A stretch of 60,000 nucleotides of DNA, taken from assembly GCA_030704615.1 (NCBI GenBank), contig CM060734.1, positions 37,838,042 through 37,898,041 of the forward strand, given 5' to 3'. This document shows, one piece after another, positions 1 through 13,000 of this stretch. The translations under genes and the position numbers were made by a program. The notes beneath the pieces are model-generated. The model did not search any database. It saw only the letters and a list, made by a program, of their open reading frames with translations, and was not told the origin of the DNA. The stretch's first letter is position 1. The number at the start of each line of letters is the position of its first letter. Origin of the DNA: Takakia lepidozioides (lineage: Eukaryota; Streptophyta; Takakiopsida; Takakiales; Takakiaceae).

Positions 1-9
1 TTTTCTCAG

Positions 10-3000
10 CTCCTGATCAATGGTAGAAATGAGGGGGTTCACGCCTTCATTTGCCAGCTACGTGATGAGCAAGGCCGCATATGTCCAGGAGTTCACATTG
101 CTGACTGTGGTCACAAGATTGGATTGAATGGTGTTGACAATGGTCGCATTTGGTAAGTACGGTCTAATTGGTAGTAGGGAAAGGGAGAGGGAGGCATTTG
201 TTCAGCTGGTGCTGGTTGCTAAAAAGTTCTATTTTTTGTGGCTCTCCCTTTGGTGTGTGTGATTATTCTACTTCTGCAAAGATGGTGTGGTTTGAACAGT
301 CAGAGGACCCAACACCATTGCAATTTTTGAATGATGCCGACAGCTGGTTTTCTAGGTTTATGAAGTTGTTACCTGACCGTTTTCCCTTGCTTCCAAACGA
401 AAGGGACACAGAGAAAGAAAGAGAGAGGGAGGACTGAGAGAGGGAGAGTGTGGGATGTCGGCAGACCATGTGGCCCACCATGTCGGCATTTCTGATCGAG
501 GTTTTTGTTCAGAAAGTATGGTCTGGCACAGTTCTTCAGTTCCCCACCCCAAGAAAGGGAGTGCATGTGAGATTCACAAGGGATCCTCTGGCAGGTGTGA
601 CAAAGTTCGAATTCCTCGCGAGAACCTGCTCAATGCAGTTGCTGATGTGACCCCCGATGGACACTATAAAAGTGCAGTCAGTGATCCAGATGAGGTAATG
701 TCCCATACTCTATTGCAGTTGAGAGGCGTGTAGTGAGATGTAGTATTCTCATATTCAGTTCTTTTAAGTTTTTGACTTGTGTTGTTATTGAGTGTGATTG
801 TATTGATGCAATTATTGCAGAGGTTTGGTGCCTTGATGGCTCCCCTTACATCAGGTCGGGTGACAATTGCTGTAACTGCTGTTTATCAAGCCAAGGTACA
901 CACTTAAAGTACTCTTTTCATTTTCTTTGATTATGAAAAGGAGGCAAAACCGTACATTATTCTTGATGCTTTCAACTTCTCTGGTCTTTATCATCAATGC
1001 GATGAGTTGACTGGTGTGTATTGTTGGGGAGTAACCTTGGTTTGACCATACCCTGATTCTTCCATGCAACCAACGGTCTTCCCGTGGACATAGTAACCAT
1101 CATCGTCATCATATAAACTGAATTGGAAGACATGCGTCGCAGATACTGCTCCTTCTAAGCGTATCAAGTCACTGGATAATTTTTCTCTTTTCTCCTTTTG
1201 ATTGTTAGTGTGACTTTAGGAGCTTTATACATATGTTTTCAGCAAGTAAAGATATGACAGTCCTTACCAGGAAATGTTGGTTCTCAAAGTAGCTATATCT
1301 GAGGGAAACATGAACATATCTAGCCTTAGAGCAAGGGTTTGTAGTGTTTCTAGGCCTTTATTGTCCTTCATAATTATCTTTGGTACTGCAGTTTAGAGAG
1401 GGGAAATTTCATTGGTCCCTTTGAATAAAAATCTTGAAGTCCAAACTTGGATTGCTGGTGTGTCTCATACAGGTAGGTTTGGCAACGGCCATTAGGTATG
1501 CCCTCACAAGGCGTGCCTTCTCCCTCTCTCCAGGACAGCCGGAGGTGCTTTTGCTTGACTACCCAAGCCACCAGCATCGCTTGCTCCCATTGTTGGCCAA
1601 AACGTAATCCCCTACACGTCTTTTTGGTCCTCTCTTATGCATTTAATAATTGATAATTATATGCCTGCACCCCTTCCTGATCTACGTGAATGACAAAATT
1701 GTTACAGTACTCACCCAACCTTGGTACACAAAGAAAGGCCATAACAGTTGCAGACCCAACCAGGGTTGCTTTACCTACATGAGGAACTTTGTCTGTGTGC
1801 GACATTGGCGTTTTAAAATGTGGTTTGCTTGTGGTTCTACCTTACCTCATAGGCCCTTGGGGCCCCCTCTGGACACAAATTTGGTGTGTCTCATACTCTT
1901 AGACAATCCCTTGAGAATTAGTTGCTTTTGGACTGTTTGCGGCCACTCCCTGTTTCTTGTTTCTTTCTACCTGCATGAGGCCTTGACCCTAGACAATCCC
2001 TTGGGCTGTTTTTTGGCTCTGGTTTTGTTTCCTCTCTCTTGTTTTTTTTCCATTTTGTCACATAAGCTCTTTGAGCGCCGCGGACATTATAAAGTACCAT
2101 TTCATTTCATTTCATTTCTCTCTCTTTCCGCATCTGTCTCTCCAAGTTAGGCAGAAAACTTCCCTGAACCTGTTCCAGTCTGTGACATGGGTGAGGCCAT
2201 CCAAATTTATAGAGTATATCTGGAAAACTAGGATCAATTGCATGTTTCAAGGTAAGTCATACTACGGGCATCAGCCCTGACAAAGGTAGTTTCTGTCCCT
2301 TTGTGTTCCACCCAAACGGGGCGCAAGGTCAATGGCCACAAGGCTACGGCAGACGTCGTCTTATGAGTACATTTTCTCCAAGCCTCCTGCAGACATAGTA
2401 AAGTCTGTTCTTATTCTTCTCTTCCACTTATACTGCAAATTCTCTGCATGGAGGTGTGCAGGTACGCATTGAGTTTTGCAGTTTTGGATTTGAAGAAGAT
2501 CTTTGTGAGGCGAACAGCCGCAGATGCCAAGACCATCCACGTGCTCTCCAGTGGCCTGAAGGCTACGTCTACCTGGCACAACCTTCGCACTCTTCAAGTG
2601 AGTCTTTGAAATTACTGAGCAAGTAAGAAACCCATCACAAATGAACAGAAAAGGCTGCCAGGTAGTATGCTGCTGTGTAGTGTGCGTGCATGTACCTGCA
2701 TGGTTTCTGGGAGATAGAAAAGAGAGAAAGAGAGAGGGTAATTTTCACACCCACGCAATTTGATGATCTCAAGGGACATATTGTTGTCTGAATATGGGGT
2801 GTGGCAGGAATGTCGGGAGGCATGTGGGGGTCAGGGTTTGAAGTCTGAAAATCGTGTCGGGCAGCTTAAAGCAGAGTATGATGTTCAGTTAACCTTTGAA
2901 GGTGACAACAATGTGTTGATGCAGCAGGTTGGCCCGCATTTTTTTCTTTACTTGAGGGTGGCTCTATCTTCCCATATTTAGTACAGTACCCTCCTATGGG

Positions 3001-5836
3001 TTCTGTTTGAAGTTATTTTTATTTCTCTATGCCAGAACACTAAAATTTCTAGGGGGTTATGTGCAACTCTTTATATTTTTAGGTACAATAATTGGGAGCG
3101 GTGTGCTTTTAGGTGATCCTACGGAGATTCTGCACTAGAGCAAGTGGGTGCTCATTTCTCTGGGCAACTTCCAGGGCTTGCTACAATCCCTTCACTTGCC
3201 AGACAGTTCATCTGTTTTTGGTAAATGGCAAGGCATGATAGTGGCTTGCTGCTGATTGTAGATCTTGTGTTACAAACCTGAGAGATGACTGTCTGTGAAT
3301 GGTGTGCCATATGCAGGTCAGCAAGGTATTACTTGCTGAGTATTCTGCTGCTCAAAGGAAGGGCAAGCCCCTGAAGGGGTTAGGGCTGGAGCACATGAAT
3401 GGGCCTCGCCCTGTGATCCCAGCAGTGCTTGACAGGGGCGCACTTCGAAAGAGGACAGTCCAGGTATGAGTTGTCACTTGCAGGAAATCAGCCTTTCAAA
3501 TAATTATCCCTTATAGGTCGTTGTTTTCTCCCCATTTGTGTCTCCATATCTTCTCTCTTCTCATACCAGCTACTTTTGTCACAATTTGCAAATTTGGTGG
3601 TAAACAAGCGACTAGTCGTGTATGGCTCCTCTAGTGGCATTTACTTTCATCCATAATAAACTTGAAACTTCATCCATTTATTTTTCACCAGTTGTTCAAT
3701 AACATAGATGTTACTTGAGGGAGGTGTTACGTGGAGAAGGCACATCATGGAACTAGTTTTCCATCAAAGGAGAGGAGATGACATCTAGGGAAGGCACAAC
3801 AAGGGCTTAGCGGTTTTGGACACTGATGTGTAGTCTCATCTTTAGAATAAAGAGCCAACAAATGTTCCTTTATCAGACTTTAACATGTTTCTTGGGCACA
3901 CGTACCTGCTTTGTTGACATTGTTTCACTTTCGTTAATCTCCAGTATGGCTGTGGCATCCTCTGAACCACAAGAGAATGAAACAGTTAACAAGGTCTTAG
4001 CAAATAAATCCACATACTTTTTCTTGCTTGCACATATGTCTACTAGGGTAGTCTAAGTTGTCTAAGTCTGAAAGAAGAGAACGACACCAGTGTAGCAGCA
4101 TCCACTTGAATGTCAAGCATTGCAGTGCTATGTGCTGCATTTGCATTTGGCATGAAACAGTCAGTTTCCTACCCTGATACCAAGGGTGTGAATTCCTGGA
4201 TTCGAAGCCAAACCTGGCAGAAGTCTGAATATCTTGGAATCCAGGATTTATAGTGGATTGTAAGAGCTGCTGATTATTATGGCTTAGTTTGGAATGCTGG
4301 CTATGATGTATAGGCACCCTGCCCTTAGGTTTGTAGACTGTTTCTGTAAGGTGTCTAGGTTAGGAATTTTGATTTGCAAACCTGGTTCTTTTCTCCCTGC
4401 TTGTAGGAAACTTCTAAATACATATATGCTCCTGGGATGTATCAGATGGCACTATTTCAGCTGCGGGAGCGAGATCTATTGGAGCTGTTGACTACACAAG
4501 TCACAAGGCTTGTGTCAAAGGGATCTTCCATGATAGATGCAGTTAATGGGGTGCAGTTGCAAATCCCCGACTACTTCCTCTCTCTCGCCTCGTTGCAATG
4601 TTTTGTTTCCTTCTGTGAAATTTGATATCTGAGCACAGTCCATTGGAGATTTCGGTGGTTGTATAATGTTGTGCACTCTGATTTCTGGCAGAGCTACCAA
4701 CTAGCAGAGGACTTGGGACAGGCCTTCTCAGAGCGCTCAATACTGGACAGTTTCTTGGCTGCTGAGGAGCAGCAAACACCAGGCCCCTTGAAGGTAGGCA
4801 TGGCTTCAACCAACTTTTTTCTTCTATGATCATAGTTTCCACAATTTGACTTGTGATTTTCTGGGATGACTCAGCACTTGACACAGGATAATATGCTGCT
4901 GTACACTAGAGATGCTTTCAAAAGGCAAATACATGATTCCTGCTTTGGGAACCTGCTCGTGGATCTTCTTCTGACCGATTTCGCTCTTGGTTGCAGGATA
5001 TTCTTAGTCTGTTAAGGACACTATATGTGCTTTCTGTAACTGATGAGGAGCCTGTCTTCTTGAGGTACATATACACAATCCTCTGTACACCAGGTTGCAT
5101 CATATTCCAAGTATGCTTGCCTCTGTCTCTCTCCCACAGCAATTCAGGCTGTGATTTGTTTGTTTGGTTCAAACTTAAGTGGTTTCCTGTTCCTTTCCGT
5201 CTTTTCTTGCTCTATGATTTATGGCTCAACTTGATTTTACAGGTATGGGTATCTGTCACCACAGCAGTCTCAAGAGATCCGGAAAGAAGTGGCTGACTTG
5301 TGTGGGGAAGTTCGGCCACACGCGCTGGCATTGGTGGACTCTTTGGGGATACCCCAGCCAATGTTGGGTCCCATTGCGTTCGACTGGGTTGAATTGAATT
5401 CATGGAAAAATGTGTAAGCTTAAAGGATTTGTGTCCAGGACACACTTGTATTTCCTCTTCCAAGCAGGATTAGCTAGCTGACCTGAGGATACGGTGAAAT
5501 GTCAGTTGTTAAAAGCCTCATTATCTGTTGATCAAAATGCTCCATGTTTTATTTGAAGACCCATTTGCTACTTTTTACTAGTTTTAAAGCTCTTGTTTTC
5601 AGATGAACAATTTAAGGTGATCATGTTGATCCCATGCAGTTTGTCCACCTGGGGGTCATACCACCTCACCCTCTTTTTTCCATGATAAAGTTTGGCCTCC
5701 AGTCTTGTTTTCTGGATTTGTTTCATACCCTTAAAAAACGTGTGATGTTTCTATCCTTCCTATTTGTTCTAGCCGACGAGCACCGGACCGAGTGAGACAG
5801 AAAGAGGAGCTGTATGAGCTGGGCCATGACTTCTAG
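10..5836 (+). CDS. ACX3: Acyl-CoA oxidase, ACX3-like, 3' part of gene (exons continue upstream of window)
   Basis: Peroxisomal acyl-CoA oxidase, the flavin enzyme of the first beta-oxidation step (acyl-CoA to trans-2-enoyl-CoA plus H2O2). The window opens at an intron end. Exons read 10-152, 595-694, 821-895, 1473-1603, 2462-2597, 2808-2927, 3317-3463, 4407-4550, 4692-4793, 4997-5064 and 5243-5413/5417, all with GT-AG borders and matching phases. Visible family motifs are [71 protein letters not shown] and [11 protein letters not shown]; the Glu of FEGDN is the expected catalytic base. The end has two readings. Read-through gives ...SWKNV and stop at 5415-5417. Splicing at GT 5414 to a strong acceptor at 5771-5772 gives 20 further residues ending ELGHDF, stop 5834-5836. 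ACX3 is the closest type I recall. The N-terminal FAD domain and any PTS2 lie outside the window. Confidence 0.9.
1880..2120 (+). repeat. Dispersed repeat family R1, copy a
   Basis: Shares with three other loci in the window the string CATAAGCTCTTTGAGCGCCG, then GACATTATAAAGTACCATTTC, plus an upstream CTGCATGAGGCCTTGACCCT block and AGACAATCCCTTG. Other copies are at 31220-31440 (same strand in part), 32050-32320 and 34025-34095 (opposite strand). It lies in intron 4 of the acyl-CoA oxidase gene. Confidence 0.65.
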
Positions 5837-8800
5837 CTGTTACAACTAGTACAGTATTGCACAATGATTCCCATAAGACCCACTCTTGAACTGGGTCCTG
5901 AATGTGTTCTCAGTAGTGAGCAGTGATCTCGCCAAAAACTCTAGTGCAGAACAAGGGCATGGTGGATACGATCCTTACATGCAGGCTGCCTTCAAGCAGC
6001 ATCTCCTCACCCCACCTCTCTCACACTCTCCCGCACACGTGTCTACAATCTGAAACTAGGGCAAATTCCATGCTTCATTGCAACTACCTGAAACTTGTTT
6101 TCGATTGAGAGACAATCTTATGCTTGATTCATGAGCAATTCACGGATGATAATGAACTCCATTTCTCCCTTGGCATCCAAGCCAATACAAGAGAGGAAGT
6201 ACTGAAAGTCTACAAAGAAAATCGAAGTTCGTCTTAGTGTAAGAGAGAAAGATCATGTGACTCTACAGGAGCGGATGGAGGATCTTAGACCCTGCTTGTC
6301 GATACATGACTGAACTCTTCCTGTAAACTGGATTCGCAAAATAGGTCAAGTTCAGTGGTCAGTTCCGTCGTCAACTGTTCCAACGCGAGAGTCTTGTGAG
6401 ACTGATCACATTTGGCAACTCGAGATGTGAGCTCGGGCACTCATCCGGATGTTCGTGTGGAGTCCATCCTGGCGGCCTACCCGCATTTCAAGTAAAGACT
6501 GGCCGACCACGCCTTCCAAGTGGGTCCACTCCTTGAATTGTGGCGCTGTGGAAGCATGATCGGTTGCCCCGGATTGAAAACCCCAGGCCATCCGCAACTT
6601 AGTCGGCATGCATCACAGCCACATAATACTTACACAGGTAAGACAGAACTCACATTCCAATCTTCCGTGTACTGGGGTTTCCCAAAGTTTGGTTTCTTTT
6701 GTAATAAGAGGCTTAGGGTTTCCACAGAACTAGGATTACGCTCGGGAAGACCAGGCGAGATCTCACTTTCCCATCATTGAAAATGATTTTGACTGATCTT
6801 AACTCAGATGAGGTTTTGCAGACATTGTGTGGAAGAGTGCAATGTGCAACTTGGAAACTGAAACCTGTAAAAACGTAAAAACCTCCAGGGAAAAACCTAG
6901 TGTATTTTTGGGGGGCCTTTGACACTAATTTCCCCCTGTTCCGTGTTATGCCGTTGAGCCCATTGCGCTTGGCACGGTAATCTCAGCACAGATAGGCGAG
7001 TAGTTAGAGTTGTCAGATATTGAAGATGCACATTTTCAAGGGCAGTTTTTTTTTTTTTTTTTTTTCCCCAGAGCCTCAAGAATGCTGTTCCATACAGTAG
7101 ATAACACACATTCTCTGAAAATCTCAGTTTTTTCTGGTATGTTGTCGAATGGGCTGCTTTGTAGTGACAAAGTGGGGGGGTCAAATTATTTCTTTTCCTT
7201 TGGGCAGGCCAAAATGTCTCTTCCTAAAATTCTACAAGACAATTCAGGCATGCAAATTCCTAATCCCTCCGGTTGAAGTGTTGTGGGCATCCATAGGAAG
7301 TCCCCAAAAATTGGGACCAATCAGACAATGGCATTGCATTTTTAGGTTCCCTGCCCAAGACTTCAGACGGCACACCTATGTTATTGTCCGGGTTTGGGAG
7401 CTCCTGTGGCTACCCGGCCCCTGCTTTCATGGGGGCCCCCTCCACCCTCAACCTATGAGGCGGTTTTGGACTACTCCAGGCCTGAGCTCTGCCACCATGG
7501 CTGCTGCACTCCCTCAGCCCGCCCTGCTATGGGCCCAAGGCTGTATCCACCGTTGATTTCAGGTTAGGGCGCAGGCCTGGAAATGTCCAGACCAGCACGG
7601 CCCTCTATGCCCAAGGGGTTTGGGGAAGCGTGCCTCCCTATGCTTTATGGGGTACACCCTAACCTGACCCCAGTTGCCATGTCAGCAACTTGGGCAGGTT
7701 AGGGGGAACAAAAAGCTGAGTGTGCCCTAAACCCTGGTCCACCTGCCCACCCCGCATTGACCAATTGACCAATGCCATTTGAAGGGGGGCTCCATTATCT
7801 ATCCAATGAGCCCAAAATTAGGCAAATCAACCTTTAACCACAGAGAGTACTGGTCAGTTAAGCAAACCTGACCGACCCAATTTGGGTTGATATACCACTT
7901 AAGGTTAAGTTCTCTGAGTTAAAGTCTCTCTATATAAGATAAAGTTTCTTTAACGTCCAGTGAATTTACAGAGCCTACTGCTCAAATAGAGTGAGATACT
8001 TGCTCCTCGCAAGACTTTGCCTGATACATATAGCACTTGTGGGCATTATTAAAAGCATGATTGTGCTCTGTGTATGACTGCATCATTCATTTAGTTCACA
8101 GAGTGAAGCGTTGGGCCTTGCATGGCGGCCAGCACAGTATCGGAATGCATCAAATTAGGCGTCACAAGAACTGAGATGCCACCAGACTGTATACAGTCAC
8201 TAACAAAAAGTTAAAGCCCTCTCGGGGGCCCACCCCACTCAAACTTAGCCCCCACGGATCATGTAGGGAATCCCACTGTCGATATATTAAAATTGAGTTA
8301 TGTCATACTTGTGAGAACTAAGTTCCCTCAGCTACAAATCAGTAGTTAACAGTCTCCATTTCTTTGCCCTTCGCCAACTGTTGTTGTTGGGTGCTTTTCA
8401 GATCCTTGTTTTGCAGCGTGTGGGCCTGAGAAACCTGACAAGGTTCCACTTACACAATATGACCCACCAAGTGTCATTCCTTCTTCTTAATATTGCCAAC
8501 TTGTTGATAGAAAACTTGGTGATGGCTTTTCACACAGTTTTGTATTAGTAAAGCCTGCCATATACACATGCACAAGGTTCTGTTAACTGAGGAAGGAATG
8601 ATTGGCAAAGCAATGGAAAGCACATACATAGACTGATCCAACTATAAACACTAAGCTTAAGTAGTGTAGTTATGTGAAGGTTTGGATTATGTGGTTAAGA
8701 CTTGAGTGTGCAAGTGACTGAAGATATTTCATATTGATGGCAGACATTCAAATTTGATGGGGCCAATGTAATTTGACAGAGCTATTCATCACAATCAAAG

Positions 8801-9110
8801 GAGGGTCAGTGAGGAGCATTGACAGAAAGCTTAGAGTGCATTCAAGAAAGATAATCCAGCTATAATTGGTGTATTCATTTTCATGCGGAGTGAAACCAAC
8901 CCTGACCTGGTCTCACTGGTAGCTTTCAACCCTAATTTTACCGGTTTTGGACGGTTTTGACTTTTGACCCCAGTAAGAAACCATAGTTCGCTGTTTCTAG
9001 ACAGGACTACTTGCACGTAGTACCCCCACTTTGTTCTTGACTGGAATGCGTGGATTGACATCGCCCACTGCAGTTCAAAGACCTGGATTGTCCGCTAGAG
9101 CAAAAATTCT
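5837..9110. other. Intergenic region, no supported gene
   Basis: Follows the acyl-CoA oxidase. I see no conserved protein or RNA gene on either strand. It holds short unrelated open frames, a 20-base-class poly-T run near 7043-7062, and a moderately GC-rich stretch at 7380-7760 that reads like decayed repeat DNA but matches no family I recognise. Confidence 0.5.
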
Positions 9111-9812
9111 CTACGTTTTAGTGGGTTGTTCCAGGAATAGTGTTCTGAGATGAGTCTCATCCAATTCACTGGGGTTAATCTTTTGCGAGATCCGGAAGTG
9201 CGGTGGTAGAGTTGTAGCGATTGGGTTTTTGGACTTCAGCCATTGATTTTGAGAAGCTGTCGAAGAGTAATTCCAATAATTTTGTAGTTTTCTGTTGCGC
9301 TTGGGCTTGCAAGGAGAATTGAAGTCACCAGGCTCAATCAAATCCATAGAGTTTCTTCCCCCAAATCTGTCATCTGGCAGCGGATAGCAGAGAGAAAAAT
9401 TGGTTACTCTACAGAATGTCATAGTTCTGCCCAATTCGGTTCCATGCAGTGTATCGGACATAGTCTTCCTGTTTACAGTTTGTTTTGAGGTGATGCTTGA
9501 GTGCTCGTAGCCAATCAAACAAGAAATTGAAGAAACTTGTGAGCACTAGTGATCTTGGATTCTGACACAATTGATCAACGGTATTCACACTCGGAATTTG
9601 GTGGACTCCGCCTTCTCAGAAACAAAAATAGCATCAAGGAATTGATTCACACACCCTGCTTCTTGCTTTTCCTTCACTTCACTGTCGTTAGCAAGGTTAT
9701 ATGTATCCAAAAGATCCAGTAGCTCGCTGAAAGTTGAAGCCCGCATTGATGAAACTAGCTGGAGACTGTTTGAAATCATAAGGCAGTCGAATTGAGATTC
9801 ACCAGGAAACAA
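9111..9812 (-). other. Possible hypothetical gene, two open frames
   Basis: Two neighbouring minus-strand frames (9812-9585, 75 codons; 9518-9111, 135 codons) could be exons. A GTGTGA donor-like site follows the codons for STKFR near 9594, and GTGTCAG acceptor-like sequence lies near 9562. The second frame has the text LPDDRFGGRNSMDLIEPGDF, which looks more coding-like than its surroundings. The frame after a simple splice does not run cleanly through the second open frame, and I recognise no domain. It could be chance or a decayed gene. Confidence 0.15.
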
Positions 9813-10062
9813 TCATAAATAATCAAATTTTATGTTCTGCTTGAAGTACCATGACTATCTGCTTATGTCCTTCTCCAGATATTATGCCACACTCTTCATA
9901 GTAAGTGTCTTAGGCCCCTCTGATATTGCTCCTAAGTTTCTCAGCCGTTTATCGACATTCTCTGTGTCGTTTTAGTGAGTGCGCTGATGCATCTGACTAC
10001 TATTCTTTATTCCCATGATCTAAGGCACAGCTGGAGAGGTGGATAGGGGAAAGTTAATTAAT

Positions 10063-10086
10063 TGAGGGAGAGAGAGAGAGAGAGAG
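10063..10086 (+). repeat. (GA)n microsatellite in 5' leader
   Basis: An AG/GA run lies directly before the ATG at 10088 of the coiled-coil gene. GA-rich leaders are common in plant 5' UTRs; no further role can be read here. Confidence 0.7.
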
Positions 10087-10087
10087 G

Positions 10088-13000
10088 ATGGCTGTGGCCG
10101 CATTTAGATCAACCACAAGGAGAACGTGCAATGTTGGAGCATCTGATGAACCAGCAACACCTAGGTCCCGGCCGACCACTCCGAGCAGGCAGCGCGGGCA
10201 TCGAAGGACACGGAGTTTCACAGAGTTGTCCTCCAGATATTTCTCGGATTCTTCCGCACCAACAGTCCGCCGAAGCTTTGGCAGTGGGAGCTTAACTGCG
10301 TCATCTCGGCACCTTTCTAGCGATTCTGAGGTAAGATTCGCCGTCCTTGAGCCTCTCTACCTTCGTTCCTTATCTGACCTATTGCTGTGGTTCAGTTTCC
10401 ATGTAGGACGGAGTAAATTTGGGGAAGAGAAAGCAGTACCATGTAAGCAGCGCGATGCTCTCTCGTATCGATCTTTGGAAAAGTTTCAAGCTAGAGTTTT
10501 ACAGCTTGACCACTCCCATGTAGCCTCTATGCCACAATTCAGTTTGAAAGTGGCAAAAAATGCCGCAAGAAATTTGTAACTTGGTGAGAAATGGGAGGTC
10601 AATGTCTCACTTTTCTAGTGACATCGCATATATCAGCGAGCACAACGTGCTAGATCTAGCATTAGAGCACCCTGGAGATTGAAGTATTGAACGACTGACC
10701 TCATACCCCTTCGAATCTTTTGGCAATTGTTATTTGCCTAGAAGAGAAGTGTCTCGGATACTGAAAGGCTGCATGATCCTCCAGCAAAGGGTCCCCTGGC
10801 AGCTATTCTACAAAGTACAAACCTAGGTCTTGGGGCACTGCAGTTTCACAACAGTTTCATCTATCGACCACTGAATCATCCCTTTGACGATTGACTCGTG
10901 GAATCTGCAGAGTGAAGTGGAATCTGCTCGTCATGAGAGAGCTGCGCATGGTAGCGTTGGTTGCAGTGCAGCACAAGCTCCAAGTTTCCAGCAGCATAGA
11001 ATTGAAATTGTTTCATATGGGCAGCCCATTGGTAGTAAATTGAGACGGTCTACAAGCCAGCACGAGCTTTCTGATTCCTCCAAGGATGCATACTATGTAA
11101 GATATGTTGCGTGGAAACATATTATCCTCTTTCTTCTAATGCTGTATTTGAAATGTTTGTTGGACTGGTGCCAGAGACTCTCTGAGTACAATGTAGGCTT
11201 TGTTCATCTGCCTCTATTTTTGTCTTTTCTGTCTCTGCAAGGAGATAACTGAAAGTTTAGTTGTCAAACTTTGATCTTTGTGAATTGAACAACTCCCAAC
11301 AGATATCATGAACAAATTTCAAGAATGCGCACAGTTTCCAAATATCCTCTCCCACCAATATGGATCCTTACTAGTCAATCTCTGTGCCCAGAGGCGTGGA
11401 AAGTGTGATGGTGTTGAAGACTTTTCAAGAAAGGAAGAGGAGGTTGAGGAGAAGACTATTCAATCAGTCCATGTACCTATGAAGGTTCTAACCCTCTATT
11501 ATGTCTACCTCTATGACATCTTCCCCTGAAGTTCTGTCCAAAATGTGTCTTACAACAGGTGTTCACAGGCTTTTGTTGTAAGACACCTTGGTTTTAATTG
11601 AGTTTTGCAGGAGCTGTCATTAGAAGTTAGATTGATGTACATTGGGGTACAAAGATTGATAGGTATTGTTGATGCTGCATCTTTCAGAATGCCAATGTAG
11701 TCTGCTCTGGTTGTGGAAGTGTTTTAAGGTCTGTCCTCATTGCACCTTGACTTAACTATGCCGTAAATTTTTTTTGTGCAGCAACAGGGAAAGATAACCC
11801 AACCACCAATAGTAGAACTAGATGCCATCAGTATATATGATGCAATGCGGGCAGAAGTACGGCAAGTGGTAGCTGATATCTGCTATGAGCTTGAGCAGGT
11901 AAGAGGTTTCTTGTGCTTGTTGTCCATAGTTTGATTTGTAAGTTTAGGATTTTTTACTGCGCTTAGTGCTAAAGCCAATTATCACATGCACAAAGTAATA
12001 ACAAAACATGTTGGTGTGGAATGAAGCTTTCACTTTTAGTCTCTTAATTTTGTTGTGTCCAGTTATTCACCCCGACTTGCTGCTATAGGCTATCAACTAC
12101 TAAGCAGCTGATTTAAATACCACCTTTCTTCAATGTGGTTGGTCCTTTTAAAATCTGATTGGTAGTGGCTTATCTGTCTGAAGGTTCAACAACCCCATAC
12201 AAGGCCTTGCTAATGCACTGGAATTTTCAAACATGATCAAACCAGTTGGCTTGGATTTATGCAACTCCAAATTTTTTTAATCTCTCTGCTGTGTCTGAGC
12301 AGTATTGTCTCTCGTTGGAAGAGTGTGCGAGTAATATTATTGGCTTTTGTCACTGTCGTTTTATCAGAGCTCCTGTAATCCAGCAGCGCCATGTTTCTCA
12401 GGAGAGGTGTTGAAGAATACAGCCGGGGTTGGGCCTGGCAATGGATTTGAAGAATTGGCTGATATTCGGAAGGAATATGCTGCCAAACTTGAGCAGGTTT
12501 GTTGGACCTCTAATCCTGTCATAGCACTGAGAAAGATGAAGAGGGTATACTTGTTAGTTTTAGACTTAGAGCATCAAGGCGTTGTGGACATGGACACCCC
12601 TAGCCCATCTCAGCAATGATAATTTCGTCTTTATCAGAGACCTCTCAGCAATGTCTATTTCTCAAAGAAATGTTTTTAATGATATCTTATTTCATTGTGG
12701 TTTTGTGTCCTTGATATACTGGCAGTCTGAAAGAAGGGCTCAGGAGCTCTGGTCACAGCTAGCAGTCGAGGAGCGACGGTGCCATGATCTTGTCAAGTTT
12801 GTCAAAGGGTTGCTACCTGTACAACAAGCCAGTCTGAGAGCCCATGAGAGGTCTCCTGTGAAAATTACGGTATGCTTTACTTTGCTAATGTTGGTCAGAT
12901 CCAATGCAAAGTCTTTCACAGATTGTAGGCCCCCATGAAAGCAAAAACGCAAGTCTTTGCGTCATGATCGGTTTTCTGTTTGTTTGAGTGGAAAAGTTGA

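Noticed and set aside
7043-7062. Poly-T run as the tail of an inserted retroposon
   Set aside because: No target duplication or coding remnant is visible next to it.
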